DNA of 64,000 bases from Alitta virens (GCA_932294295.1 OW028581.1:12451162-12515161); one strand, 5' to 3'; positions 1 through 12,110 are shown, counted from the stretch's first letter. The notes: a model not told the origin generated them from the letters alone. Made by a program: numbers and translations.

Positions 1-900
1 CACGTGCAGTTCAGTCACGTTGACCTTGAAATCTTTTTATTGGTCACCAGGTAACCATGGCAACCATTTATCACTTACAGCAAATCTTTGAAATCATCTT
101 CGTTTTTTGGAGAACAATTTACCTTATATATCTTCACAAGATGTCCCAAAAATATAGCACAATCTCAGAGACATGAAGCATAGTCCAGACTTCACTACTA
201 CAGAAAAGTCATTGACCTTTGAACTTTGACCTGAGAAATTTAAATTAAATTGATTATTATAAGATGGTGGAATGCATGTTCATTATTTGTGAGGCATTTA
301 TTTGTGTGTAAAAATGAAAAGGGTGCTGTTGGTGTAGTTGGAGTCTTGACAGGGAATGCAGTTTAATTTTGATAACATAATATTACAACTATTTAAATAA
401 ACATGAAAAAATTTACCTAATTTTCACATACAACATTATAACATTAGGGTAAATGATCTTATATGTTCAATTTACTCAAGTGGTGTGTCAATATCTGTCA
501 TAAATTGGGTTTTATCAAGAAGAACATCATCTCCATGGACTTACAATCCAATGAAGAGCCCAAAACAGCTGGCTCAGTCATACTGAGTGGCACCAAAGTT
601 TCATATTTGACCCCTCTATGTAGGAACAAGGTATCCATGGCAACCTGTGTGACTATGTAAATATATAAATACCTTGATATGTTATGAACTTTTAAAGTGA
701 CAAATATTTTTGTGAGTTGTGAGGACATTTTCCTCATGAATATTCATAATCACTGACCTTTGTTGACTTCAGTTGACCCCAAAACGAGGTCAATGGGCAT
801 TCAAAGAGAATACTCCCAAAAGTATTAGTGCTGTGGCCATTTTCTCAAAAGAGGCTTAAAAATGGAGGTAACCCCAAATCGAGGTAGAACAAAACACAAC
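1..900. repeat. Partial modular repeat with AGGTCA half-sites and CCATGGCAACC motifs
   Basis: CCATGGCAACC occurs near 55 and 636, and TGACCTT/TGACCTTTG half-sites occur near 21, 216, 754 and 790. The same pair of motifs defines the tandem modules of the palindromic element at 37773-42547, so this stretch is probably a diverged or partial relative that may run off the left edge. No coding frame is convincing. From 900 to 1290 I see only AT-rich unique sequence. Confidence 0.45.
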
Positions 901-1289
901 CTATCCAGTTTTATGCAGAATATTCTCTAGTTATAAAAAATATAGTTGTGGTGAAATAAAACGTGTTTGATTTGGTGAAAATCAGGAATTTGTGAGGCAA
1001 ACTCATGTTCGGCTGACGAAAAAATTAAAAAAGCATACTTTGTCCTGTAATTTCTGCCCTGTTATGTCACCGTGCTATAATGTTTTCGATTTAAATGAGG
1101 TAATCTTCATCCAACATGGGCATATTATATATATCAAAATTTGCCCCGTTTACTCTATCCAATTTTGACAATTTGTAAGGCCACAGTAAGGCAATATATT
1201 TCCCCTCACCCTTAATTTTTTTAATTTCCGAAAATCTGCAAGTATGCAACAAACAACTGAGATAACATTAATAGAACAGTCAAAATTAC

Positions 1290-2570
1290 CTCAAAACAAT
1301 GGAAAACTTACATAAGTATAAATAAGACTCATCTAGTGAAAATGTCTATATATCTAACCCCAAACTGCATGTTAATGATTTTCTGTTCTTCAAATTCAAC
1401 AGCAAAATTTACAATTATGCCGATGATAACACCACTCTGTTGTGCAGACTCAGACTTAGATACATTAAAAGATAAACTAAGAGCAGACTGTGTACATGCC
1501 ATGAAATGGTTTGAAAAGAATAGTATGAAAGCCAATGCAAATAAGTTTCAACTCATGTTTCTATCAAGAAACAAAGATGTGGGTTATGAAAATAAATTAA
1601 CAGTGAATAACATAGATATCACAAGCTCTGACTCCATAGACATACTAGGTGTGGAACTCGATAAGAATCTTAAGTTTAATAGACACACTGATGAAATATG
1701 CAGCCAAGCAGGGAAACAAATAAATGCACTTAAACGAATAAAACATTATCTTGACAAAGATAGCAAGATGACAATTTACAACAGTTACATTAATAGTCAT
1801 TTTAATCACTGCTCGGTAGTATGGATGCTCACTAACAAAACCAATGTAGAAAAACTTGAGAGAACTAATAAAAGGGCAATCCGATTCGCTACAAACAAGT
1901 GTCATGAAAGCTATGTAGACATTTGTCATCAAGAAAAACAACTCAATGTGTATAGGAAATGTGTCAAAAACACAGCAATGCTAATGTACAAAGTTAGAAA
2001 GGGCATTGCACCAAGTTATGTAAGTGAATTATTTTGCATACAAGAATCACAATATGACATGAGAGACAATGACAAATTTACTCTGCCACAATACAATACA
2101 GTGCGCTTTGGCAAAAACAGTATTAGATACTATGGGGCTAATCTATGGAATAGTACTCCAGTGTCAATAAAAAAATAGTCGATCACTCAACACTTTCAAA
2201 TCAGCTGTGAATAAGTGGCTGCTCACATGTGACATTGACTGCATTAAGTAAACTGCCGCTACACCCATATTTCCTGATTATTTTCAGATAACAACTGATC
2301 TTGACTACACAATATCATCAACATCCGTCGGCAAAGCAGTCCAAGACATTTTGATTGTTGAAACAAATGAATATTTGAATTTTGAATTTTATTTTTATAT
2401 TTGTAAATAGTCGTGCAGAAGTTTCACAACTTGTATGATTGAATACGACTAAAAATAAACTTTACATACATACATGTTAATTGACATCAAGACCAATTAA
2501 TCAGCAATGGTAAAATCAAAATGTTTGTGCTAAATATCCTTACAAAACATGATACGTTTGCATTTTGTGA
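1290..2570 (-). repeat. Dispersed repeat copy interrupted by a LINE
   Basis: The flanks of the LINE insertion (1290-1376 and 2482-2570) match, in reverse complement, one continuous stretch at about 8645-8810. Shared blocks include GACTCATCTAGTGA, TAACCCCA, CATCAAGACCAAT, CAATGGTAAAATCA and TTTGTGCTAAATA. The 8.7-kb copy therefore acts as an empty-site paralogue. The family itself is not recognised and has no coding frame. Confidence 0.6.
1377..2472 (+). mobile_element. 5'-truncated non-LTR retrotransposon (LINE), RT C-terminal part
   Basis: The insertion starts inside the reverse-transcriptase domain. The YADD catalytic motif (YNYADDNTTL) is readable near 1410-1440 in a different frame from the long open stretch that follows (about 1440-2178), so there is a frameshift just after it. 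The open stretch has the typical LINE C-terminal pattern (SDSIDILGVELDKNLKFNRH, then ERTNKRAIRFA, then LWNSTPVSI). A second break is the A7 run at about 2170-2176: beyond it the expected tail (NTFKSAVNKWL) continues in another frame. The 3' end is a short TACATACATACAT tail. CATGTTAAT is duplicated at 1368-1376 and 2473-2481 as the target-site duplication. It is inactive. Confidence 0.85.
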
Positions 2571-2799
2571 TGTATTGTCCATATTAGAATAGAGTGAAAC
2601 TCAATAACTACTTATCATCCTAAATTTGCCATGGATATAGTACAAAGTACACTGTAGATCTGCTCTATTGGAGATGTAATGAGATAATGAGTTAGCCCAG
2701 GTCTCACATAGCCGGTTTTGCCGTAGTGAAGCCGTAGTATGACGTAACGGTTATGCAACAGCTTCTTTGGCCGGGTTGGCGACGGATTCTGGCGGCAAA

Positions 2800-3210
2800 A
2801 AGGGTTCTACGGGTGACTCGACGGGTTCTACGGGTTCCTCGACAGGTTATGGCCAATTAGTGGACGAATTCCAGGAGAGACTCGACGGCTTCCAGGGGTG
2901 ACTCGACGGGTTTTACGAGTAACTCGACGGCTTCTACGAGTAACTCGACGGCTTCTACGAGTAACTCGACGGCTTCTACGAGTAACTCGACAGCTTCTAC
3001 GAGTAACTCGATGGCTTCTACGGGTGACTCGACGGGTTCTACGGGTGACTCAACGGGTTCTACGGGTGACTTGACGGGTTCTACGGGTGACTCAACAGGT
3101 TCTATGGGTGACTCGAGTTATGGCCAATTAGTGGACAAATTCCAGGAGAGACTCGACGGCTTCCAGGGGTTACTTGACGGGTTCTACGAGTAACTCGACG
3201 GGTTCTATGA
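2800..3210. repeat. Tandem CGACGGGTTCTACG-type modules
   Basis: Imperfect tandem copies of CGACGGGTTCTACGGGTGACT and CGACGGCTTCTACGAGTAACT variants are visible, including a run of near-identical 21-bp units at about 2915-3020. The open frame across 3011-3193 (Ser-Thr-Gly-Asp repeats) is a by-product of the 15-18 bp periodicity and is not a gene. Confidence 0.85.
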
Positions 3211-3419
3211 GTAACTCGACGTGTACGTCGCCTGGTCCAATTTTTTTAAATATAACGACGGGAAAGTCGGCGAGTTAAAACTACTAGCCGTCAGCTTACT
3301 CGTACAACATGTCGAGTCTCTCCTGGAATTTGACGTTTTTCCTGTACATTTACAAAAAATATATAAATAGGGGCTGCATCTCTTGCTCTTGATCATTCTA
3401 GTGGTAGGATCCTGCCATA

Positions 3420-3562
3420 AAAATAATAAAACTAAGGCACTTCTGAACAAGAAAAAACTACGGCAGTTCTGAACCAAAAAAAAAAAAAACCGGCACTTCT
3501 GAACAAGAAAAACTACAACATTTCTGAAAAAAGAAAAATACGGCAGGTCTGAACAAAAAATA
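3420..3562. repeat. About 35-bp minisatellite (GGCACTTCTGAACAAGAAAAA)
   Basis: Four to five imperfect copies of a unit containing CGGCANTTCTGAACAAGAAA separated by A-rich spacers lie inside the fold-back element at 2695-4462. No coding potential. Confidence 0.75.
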
Positions 3563-4089
3563 TTATATACATTAAGCTGATCTGGGGACAGGAGAGTAAT
3601 AAATATGTGAATAAAAGAGCATTTTTCAAAATGTTTAGTTTATAAAGCCATAGGGATTGTCCAATCAAACTTTAAGGCATTTCATGCTATATACGAAATA
3701 GAGCCTTGCTACTACTAGCTGCTCAGGCCAATGATACATTTAATTTACAACTTGCTTGTGTGACAGCACTAGCTGAGGAGGAGGAGGAGGAGAGAGAAGA
3801 AGAAAGAAAATTGCTGGTCCATTGCACTCTGTGTCTTTCCTGAGGCAAGGAAAAGAGCCCACCCTAGGGGTCAATGTGCATCATAGATGGGTCCTTTTAC
3901 TCAGTGTCAATGCTGAGGCAAGTGAAAGACACCACACTTAAGTTAAATGAATTTTTGTTTGCTAAAGAAATATGAAAATTCTATTAAAGTGTGATAATAA
4001 ATAAATTACTGAAAAAAAGTCCAAGTGCAAAATTTAAAAAATATTACAAAATAATGGACCAACACCCGGCTCCAACCCGACGGCTACCC

Positions 4090-4320
4090 GGCGATACCCG
4101 TCGAGTCACTCCTACTACTCGTTGACTTACCCCTAGTACCCCTCAACAAGCCGTCGGGTTTACTACAACTAAAATTAGGGTCAGATAACTCACCGCCTTC
4201 GACGGGTAATCCGCCGACTTCGACGGGTTTATGACGGCTTTTTGGACACCCGGGAGTTTGCCACAGGTATGCTATGCAAACATGGCATACCCGGCTACCG
4301 GTTGTGAAACTCCCGGGTTT
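4090..4320. repeat. Inner palindrome of the fold-back right arm
   Basis: ACCCGGGAGTTT near 4250 pairs with AAACTCCCGGGT near 4310 around a loop that contains a CATGGCATA/TATGCTATG core. Together with the CCAACCCGACGGCTACCCG (4073) and its inverted partner near 4370, it gives nested hairpins. Confidence 0.55.
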
Positions 4321-4462
4321 GCCCCGAGTCCCAGGAGTGACTCGATGGGTATCACCGGGTAGCGGCGGGTAGCCATCGGGTTGGAGCCGGAAAGCGCGTT
4401 GCGTAACCGTTACGTCATATTACGGGTTCACTACGGCAAAACCGGCTATGTGAGATGGGGGC

Positions 4463-6860
4463 TTTAGGATACGATTACTAGGATGCCAGTTTGGGATTAT
4501 AATCACTAAATCAAGCTCATCTGGATTACTATATGATACTAATTACAAGTGTAGTGCCACATTTGATGCGTATGTCCATATCTATTATGTATGTTTGCAA
4601 TGACACTAAGAACTATGTGCAACAAGTGATTTATACTGATAGTGTAATACATATGCATTCCTTGTTATCTCACAGCAAAAATTTAATGTCAGAATGACAA
4701 TGGTAGATGTATTGATTATACTTTACTTCATCCACCAAAATAATGGTATATTTATAAAACAAAAATGTACTTTACTTTTGATGCTTCATCTACTGCTTAC
4801 ACGCACAAAAGTAACTAAAATCTTCATCAAATTCATGGGTAATATTGTAGTTGCAATGATTCAGCTTGTAGAGATCATAAAAGCTTGCTGCATGGTTAAG
4901 ACAAAATTTAGTAAGTCTAAATTAGGCATTCATTTGACGGAAAAGGTTTCAGGTAGCTGGAAAAATAAGACCCTTCAGAAGCAACGCTTCAAATTAAACT
5001 CAAACAGAAAGTATTATGTTAGTGTACAAATTGGGCCGATGGGCTGAAGTATAGTGGGTCTATGAATGCTAGACATTTCTATTTTCTCAGTGGTTAGCAT
5101 GAGGTCTGTTACATACATATTTACATTTGCAGTTGATTTGTTTAAGAAATGTAATGAAAACAACCAAATCTAGGTTGTTAATAAATCAAGAATTGTGCCA
5201 CTCTGCATTATGGCATTAGTACCTTAGAACAAGGATGAACATGACCCAACAAACTGGCCAATGATTTGTTTCATTGCAAGAGGGTTATAGAATATAGACA
5301 AGACCACCTAAATGACCCCATGAGCCCAGAGCAGCCAAGACTCCATGCAATGTTATTTTGTATTAGTTAATGGTGTACAAATTAATAAAATAATGATGCA
5401 GATATTGGTACTAAATTAAGTAACAATAAAGCTGTATTAATAGTGGTCAATATTAAAATGGTATATCTTGTGTGTGGTTGTGGCACTGCTTGAGGTGAAC
5501 TTATTATTGCTACAGCCTAATAAGTAGGGATTCACCTTTTCTTTTAAAGAGAATAGTTCATGCGTACATTAGAAGTTATTCATTAGTCACTGAAACAGTG
5601 AAGTGTGACTGTGTTGTCACAGCAACTAATGTAAAAGAACACACAAAGACACATATTTCACAGAGGTGCCAGTGGTTCAGCATTCACCATGGTACAAATG
5701 GGGAGCTTGCTATTGACAGTGATGGCATCGTAGAGTGTCAGCCCCCTGCCGGTAATAGTGGTTTTTCACGGAAGGTTCTCTGTACTTCCACCAGGTGGCT
5801 AAAACAGAATACTGCAATTCTATTGGCTGAAAATGTTCCCGCCCTTGACTGTGATTGGCCAAAGCAAAGTGCATCCAAGCAGCAGTATTTTTAGTGCATT
5901 TTAATGTATATTTGACACTTTATCATTAAGTTGATTTTTGTTATTCTTTTGAGAAAGTTATATTTATGGAATCAGTTTGTTATTACCTACTCTGTCTGAA
6001 AAGCAAAATGAGTGAAAAGAGGGGAGAAAAGACTTATGTCTTGTCGAATTCAAGGCTGTTCTGTGAAAAGACTCTATTCTGTGTGTATACTACCCAGGCA
6101 GTTGACCAAGGCTCATGCTTGAAAATACTTAAATAAGCAATTGACAAATGGGAGAACAGATTTGTTGCTCAAATTTGATAGACAAATACTCCCCATTGGA
6201 TTGCAATGTAGGAATTGCAAGATTTAAGCAAAACATAATGCCACCATAATATAAAAAATTAATTTAAATTAGCCTCACAATTTTTTTTAAATTACTTCCC
6301 TTGTTTAAACTGTATTGTCTTGGAATAGGTATCGGAACTTTAATAATTGTAAATTCCAATGTATGTTAATGCTAATTTCCAATAAATAATAATAATAATT
6401 ATTATTATTTTACTCTAATTGTTATTTGTTTAACAATAAATTGTAGAAAAGCTGTTTAATAAAACTAATGTACGATTCAATATGCATTTCATAATGTAAA
6501 AACCATTTAGAAATACTGACATAGCCTTAGGTTATTTTTCTGTAATCCTTAAAACGTGAAATAACGGCAGTGAATAAAAGATGTATACTGTTCTTGAGCA
6601 CTGTGCTGTGCTGATAATACATGCTGTGTAACCATCTTTATTGTAATTAACGTTAAGGGATTTCTCTGACAGCATAATTACATATTATATATAATTTTAT
6701 TGACAAACCTCAATATGTCAGGTGCTTTTTCGTGATTAATGATTTTCATATTAAAGAACAACAATTACACTTCCCAAATTGGTCAATCACAATTCCAACC
6801 TTTGATATATATACAAACTAACAGCACTAATGTAGTCAAAGATCTTGCCAATATATGGGA
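4463..6860. other. Gene-free AT-rich stretch
   Basis: I see no exon, repeat family or RNA gene that I can name here apart from the CCAAT-box cluster at 5816-5862. Open frames at 4694-5047 and 5598-5894 have no recognisable protein features and AT-driven composition. Confidence 0.5.
5790..5865. promoter_or_regulatory. Two inverted CCAAT boxes about 32 bp apart with CTCF-like and E2F-like sites
   Basis: ATTGG occurs at 5822 and 5854, a spacing typical of paired NF-Y boxes in cell-cycle promoters. TTCCCGCCC lies between them and CCACCAGGTGGC (CTCF-like core) just upstream at about 5789. No transcription unit was identified next to it, so promoter function is only an inference. Confidence 0.25.
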
Positions 6861-6879
6861 AAAACCATTTGGTTTATTT

Positions 6880-6945
6880 TATGGCCGTTCCGGAAACGTG
6901 GCCGTTTAGGACTGTCGCCGTTTCGGTTTGTGGCCGTTCTGACTA
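6880..6945. repeat. Short GGCCGTTYCGG tandem repeat
   Basis: Four spaced copies of a GGCCGTT core (ATGGCCGTTCCGG, GTGGCCGTTTAGG, TCGCCGTTTCGG, GTGGCCGTTCTG) with about 17-bp spacing sit in otherwise AT-rich DNA. From 6945 to 7970 I see no gene; there is only a small CCTGTCC-ACA-GGACAGG hairpin near 7726. Confidence 0.6.
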
Positions 6946-7979
6946 AACCTCGTAACATACACATTGTTTTCTAACTGATATTCTCATGAAACTATATGAT
7001 ATTACTAATCATCTTATACTTTAAATCTATTGCTTTACTTATAATGTATGATGTACTAGAGTTAATAATCAATCAATAGCTTTACCTTAACCTAAATGTG
7101 AATGAGACATTATTATACAGTGAGATGGGCGCTGGGCAATAGTTTTGTTTTATGAGTTATTCATAATTTTAAAGTTTGGATTTGATAGGTTTTTCCAAGT
7201 ACAGTCCTTAAGATTTTGGCATTTACACAAGAGTTTACGGTAGACATTTCTAGAGTACAATCTTTGAGGCTTACACTATATATTGTGACACAATGTAATA
7301 TTAGGCAATTTTTTTCAAAAAGGACTATTGCACTTAGAATTTTATGAATTGTCTATCATATATTAATGCTCGGCACTGTGCAAATTATGAAAGTCTTTGA
7401 AATTAGCATGATTAGTTGTGTGCATATCACAGCTCATAGAAGTCACAGAGGAATAAACCATACATGGTTTCCTATGTTTAAGGATATGAAAAATTCATTC
7501 ATGAATGCAGAATGCAGCCTTCATCAGTAGTATAATTATTTCGTATTTCATCTTCCTAATCTAGTCAATGTCATATATTTATTTCATGAATTTTTTGTTA
7601 ATTTCTTTTCATAATTTCATAGCACATTTCAACCTGTGGTTAGGAATATATGTGTACAAGTAAGTTTAACAAGAGTCCTTTGTAATACAAGGGAGCTCTC
7701 CCACAGGAGTAGCTACAAGTCCCCCTGTCCACAGGACAGGATTTCAACGTCCTAGATGAAAAAAATGTGGAATTTTGGCTTGTGTGGGAACTAGCCTTTT
7801 AATAAACGTTAGCCACACGAAATACACCTGCTCTAGGTTTAGAATACCTTTTTTCTATTATATCGCACTCAGATATGGTAGATTTCTTCAAATTATTATC
7901 GATTTCTGCACAAATTTTGAACTCATGTTTCCTTGATTATAGATGACAGTAATGGCCACACAGAATAGCGCTGGCTAGA

Positions 7980-8350
7980 TGACTTGACTTGACAGAATTC
8001 AATGACTTCAGTCATTCCTGGTGACTTGACTTGACTTGGCACTAAATGACTTGACTTGGTTAAAAATTGATTTCACTTATTATCGCTGTTTCAAAAATAC
8101 ATGTAATCCTATGGAAGATCAACTTATTATCGTTTTTTTTTGCCAAATGGTCCAGAACGAGACTACGTCATCATGTCATAACAACGTCGTCGGTTCAAAA
8201 GTTGCGATCTCCATAATTTCGTAACTTGAATTAGGTCAATTGATACATTCCAGCATTGCCAGGTGGTGCTTGGGCCAGCCCCCTAGTGGCGGCTTCGGGA
8301 ATTAAAATCGGCGGCGACTTGGCTTCTGATGACTTGACTTGACTTGGATG
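7980..8350. repeat. TGACTTGACT minisatellite remnants
   Basis: Clusters of TGACTTGACTTGG occur at about 7980-8060 and again at about 8325-8350, flanking a non-repetitive spacer. There is no coding potential. Confidence 0.7.
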
Positions 8351-8470
8351 AATTATGACTGGCGGCGGCGCTAAATGGCGGCGACTACGGGCTCTATTGT
8401 ATGCCCTCGAAGGTCCTGGGCCTCCCCGCGGCGAGGGTGGAAACACTTGGGGTGAAGTCCTCTATCCCCA
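8240..8470. other. Local GC/CpG-rich patch with GGCGGC repeats
   Basis: This block contains GGCGGCGGCGC, AAATGGCGGCGAC and CCCCGCGGCGAGG and is far richer in G, C and CpG than its surroundings. Open frames on both strands (8231-8446, 8355-8573) reflect composition. It could be a small CpG island or a repeat fragment; no exon could be attached to it. Confidence 0.35.
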
Positions 8471-8644
8471 GTGGCTAAAACAGGACAGTGCGCATTGCAC
8501 AAGCTGCTCCAGCTATCCAACGCAGACAATTATTGATTTTTTACATGCTTCTGGTTTCTACTACCAACTATAGATAATCAATCTTACCCTAGAGAGCCTC
8601 TACATAGCCCACTCAGGTGCTGATGAGGCGTTAAACAATAACAC

Positions 8645-8810
8645 TAACTATCATGTATTGTATGGGTATTTAGCACAAAAATGGTGATTTTACCATTGCC
8701 AGTACAAAACTCTGGCGAAACATTGGTCTTGATGACAATAAACATGCAGTGTGGGGTTAGGTATATAAAACTGTCACTAGATGAGTCTAATTTATACGTA
8801 TCTATAACAA
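8645..8810 (+). repeat. Second copy of the dispersed repeat seen at 1290-2570
   Basis: It matches, inverted, the two flanks of the LINE at 1377-2472 and lacks that LINE, so it preserves the pre-insertion arrangement. The short open frame over it (8681-8875) has no supporting features. Confidence 0.6.
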
Positions 8811-9433
8811 ATCCTATAATTAGCAGAACTGATAGAGATATAGATACTAACTTAGGTTGGTTTTACAAAATTTAATAATCTTCTGAGCCTTGTGAAGATT
8901 GCCAGTGACATCACTGATGTTTGTGTACATTTAAGCTGTGGCCAGATCACTGATCTTCAAATCCTTGAAAATGGCTTAAATAACCTAACTATGGCACATT
9001 TGTCTTCCTTGAATAAAATGAAGTAACTTTGAATTGAGGACCATATGTCAAAGTACCTGGTTTTATTGTACCAAGGTATTTATTAAATCTTAACAGTTCC
9101 CCCCTCAAACATCAATGGACTCATCCATGTTAGTCTGATTTCCCGGAAATTGGCATGGTTCATTTTGATCTTAGGGGTGAAAGCTTGTGAAGGTTTTCAA
9201 CAAATTACTCACTGCAGTGGAGGCTGATAAGTGGTTCCACCATGGAGGTATTGTTCCACTTTCTTTGGTGTTAGTTGTTTACAGTGGCCCTGCCCCAGTC
9301 ACATTGTTGGTCTTTTTGACAATTTCTTGTTTGTCTTGTTTGAAATTTGTCTGGTTTGGAAAGATGCCAGGTACTTCGAGATTAAGACCAAGGCCTAATA
9401 GGGTGTTGCATCAGCCAGTTCAATGACAGCCTC

Positions 9434-10477
9434 GTGGCTGGCCAGCTGACTGACATCCCATGTGGCTCCCAGTCAGCCAGCATTGCGGCTGGGGAGGCCA
9501 CTCCCAGAGTACCTGATATAGGGGCTGACCGTAATAGGGACTCACCTCTGCCAGGACCCTACCATAACAAGGGCCCTAGTAAGAAAACGAAGTCCCAGGT
9601 TAGGCTCCGGGCTAGTAGTGAACGAAGGGTGTTAGATTTACTGACAAGGAGTCATCTGTTGACTCCTCAGCATCCACTCCCCCATCCTCCCCTGAGTATA
9701 AGACTAGAATTGGGAGAGAGCCAATAGGGGCCAGCGGAGCCGCTGGGGCAGTAACGGCCGGCAATGCCCCAAGTGCTCGTGCCCACCCCAGAAGGCATAG
9801 GAGACGTCGAGAGGCCCTTCCTCCTTTGTATGATGGTCAGGGAGTTGCTTTTACTGATTATATGTTGGAGTTGGGAAGGGTGGCCGACTTTAATGGGTGG
9901 ACTGATGAGGAACGTTACTTTCATATGTGGAGCAGCATAGATGGTCCAGCCTGTTTGAAAATGGAGCCGGATGGTAGACCAATTAAGGTCTCTGTTCTGT
10001 TCCACTAGGGCCCTTGATGCTTATAGAAATAAGTGGTTGAATGCTAGGAGGGGCCCAGATATGGATTTGGAGTCATATGGCCTGTTCCTGTTAGACCTGT
10101 CCCGTAAGGCCAATCCTGTGTCCACTGGGGAGGAACAAGAGAGGTTTGCAAAAAGGAGGTTCATGGATACCTCTGGGTCCACATATCTGAGGTTTTGGTT
10201 GGGGGCCCTTAAACCAGCCACACTTCAGGATGCCAATGACCTAGCCACTCAGTATGAATCTGCTTACCAAGCTGCCAAGCCCCACAAGGCCGACATTGGG
10301 CTCTCAGGGGCTGTGGCCATGGTACAAGCAGATGAGCCCAAGCCTTTCCCCCTTCCCCAGGTGACTGGACCCCCATCTGGGGCCCCAGTCACCGAAGCCC
10401 GGGTGAAAGAAATTTTCTATTCCCTTATACAGGATGTTTTGGCCGGCCGAGGTGAGGAGGGAGTACTGCAAGGATAG
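9434..10477 (+). pseudogene. Ty3/gypsy-like gag remnant, frameshifted
   Basis: The translation reads as retrotransposon Gag (capsid). A frame over 9718-10008 includes PPLYDGQGVAFTDYML and NGWTDEERYFHMWSSIDGPA, which fit the usual start of the capsid region. The homology then shifts frame near 9980-10000 and continues to 10477 through FGLFLL-like sequence (MDLESYGLFLLDLSRKA) and LRFWLGALKPATLQDANDLA. A basic Ser/Arg-rich leader lies upstream (9434-9727). No CCHC zinc knuckle is visible after it. The frame break and loss of most of pol show it is dead. Assignment to Ty3/gypsy rather than another LTR group is an inference from the layout. Confidence 0.65.
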
Positions 10478-10482
10478 TTGCT

Positions 10483-10860
10483 GTGACCACACCTTTTCCC
10501 ACTTCTGATGCGTCCCTTGACACTGGGACCTCAGAGGGCTATAAGGATGAGGAGGATGACATTTTACATGGTGTTAGTGACCTTTTCAGTGGGACCCCCT
10601 TGCCTGATGATCTAGATCCGCCCCTGACGCTGAGGCCTGGAGCACCACAGGCCACGCCTCCTGATGCTGGGCGGCCGATTTGGCTCCCCCAGGCCACGTG
10701 GAGTTAATGGGGGCTGGTGAAGCCCCAGACCACGTGGTGGGAGAGAGAGAAGCACCTGCTGTTGCTGAAAAGCCCCACCACGTGGTCGCGGACACTAGAG
10801 GGGAGGGTGTCCAAAGTCCTTAGAAAAAGGACTCAAAATTGGATTCCCAGGCTGTTTCTT
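10483..10860 (+). other. Acidic/Pro-rich gag-to-pol remnant with three CACGTG boxes
   Basis: This stretch is G/C-rich with an acidic frame over 10483-10707 (GYKDEEDDILHGVSDLF). CACGTG occurs near 10694, 10731 and 10778. It appears to be retroelement-internal sequence left by deletion of pol. E-box function is untested. Confidence 0.4.
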
Positions 10861-10862
10861 TT

Positions 10863-10922
10863 GTCCCTATGAGACAGAGGCAGCCTCCAAATCGATATGG
10901 TCACAACGTGGGGTTTGATTAA
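10863..10922 (+). pseudogene. Pol C-terminal tail of the same LTR element
   Basis: The short frame ending in a stop at 10922 reads VPMRQRQPPNRYGHNVGFD, resembling the C-terminus of gypsy polyproteins, which often end in an R-x-PP-x-R-Y-G tail. It follows the gag remnant after only about 400 bp, so RT, RNase H and integrase are missing. Confidence 0.5.
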
Positions 10923-12110
10923 ACTAGAAATGGTTTATTAGTTCCCCTGTTCGTCTCTTTATTTTAATAAAAAGATGGTACTTTGAATAAAAAGTAAGCC
11001 TAAAGTATTTTTGGAAAACAGGGACCCTCTCTTGCTGTGGTATGAATTGACCACTGAAAAGAGAGTGAACTGGTTTTAATTTTAATTTAAAATTATAAAA
11101 ACGACCTGAGCTTGTACCTATTTGTGTGACTTTAAAAATGATGCTACCAGTGACCTCAGATCATTTTGTAGGTTCTTGTTCAATCGCCCCGAGGATAATA
11201 GTTGTCTTTAACTATTGGGAAAGGAAATTTTTATTGTTGGAAACATGTGGTTGTTAAATAACTTGGTTTCTTTGTAATGTGAAGTTATTAAGTGAAAACA
11301 TTGAGTAAGAGATTGGGGCATCAGCATCCCCGTTTGTGGAGATGGCAGACGTAATTATGGATACCCTTTCTCCAGGAGGTCCAGAGGCTGACCACGGAGC
11401 GAGTCCGCCTCTGGGAGATGTGTAAGGGGAGAGGCCCCCGGAATTAGGTTCTCCAGCTGGCTGAACCTGGGGCCTCCCCAGTCTCCTCCCCGGAAAACAT
11501 GATGAAAACCCAGATAGCCCCCCCATCTGCAACATTGGTCAAGGACGGATAGACACTGAGATGTTCTTTTCACTTACCATGGAACCATCAATTGGAATAC
11601 GCACCTGGAGGGGCTTATACACAATTTAGTGAACGTTGGACTCTAGAAAAAAAGAGCATTGTTTTTGTCATTTTAATTTGACGTTTGTTTATTATGTGTT
11701 CCTGATCGCCAGTCACACGTCCTCCATACTGTTATATTTTTAAGGTACGGGAGTTTTATGAATACTTTAAAAGTTAAATTTGTAGTAACTCCAGGTATTG
11801 GGTGCACTTAAGTTCTCCATCGCTCGTCCGGAGGCATGTGGACATGCCTTCTCATCGGGAGGATGTGATGTGATGACCTGCATCCTGTTGTGTTTGAATG
11901 CTAGTAGGCAGTTGACCTAGAATGTGGGATATTTTCACTGCCATGGCGTGGGTATAACGTGATAGGGGCTGCTGGTGTTTGAGCAGTCAGTAAGGTCTAG
12001 GCTTGTAGGCAGAGAGGACATGTGACATTGGGGCAGGAGGAATAAATATGTGAAACTTTAATTCTTGCTCTTGGTCTGAGTCAATGACAGAGGGACCTTA
12101 CACAATGAAT
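10923..12110 (+). other. 3' region of the degraded LTR element
   Basis: There is no convincing gene. A short frame from ATG 11342 (MADVIMDTLSPGGPEAD) stops after about 80 bp. Near 12040-12110 an AATAAA sequence followed by a block ending CTTACACA resembles an LTR R/U5 end, but I could not find its partner LTR upstream of 9.2 kb. Confidence 0.3.

Larger units (their letters stand above)
2695..4462. mobile_element. Fold-back DNA element with GC-rich tandem arms
   Basis: The terminal inverted repeat is about 57 bp at 2702-2758 and 4399-4455; it starts TCTCACATAGCCGG and contains GACGTAACGGTTA. The pairing extends to AGCCC at both outer ends. Inside the left arm a 12-20 bp module (GGGTGACTCGACGGGTTCTA and variants) is repeated tandemly from about 2800 to 3210. 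The right arm (4065-4395) has its own internal inverted repeat built from GGCTCCAACCCG and GAGTCACTCCT. No transposase is visible, so it is non-autonomous. A related copy lies at 62555-62870. No clean target duplication was found. Confidence 0.75.

Noticed and set aside
3011..3193. Open frame of Ser-Thr-Gly-Asp repeats
   Set aside because: It is translation of an in-phase tandem DNA repeat inside a fold-back element; no gene features.
5598..5894. 98-codon frame
   Set aside because: No recognisable motif, no splice context; overlaps the regulatory-looking CCAAT cluster.
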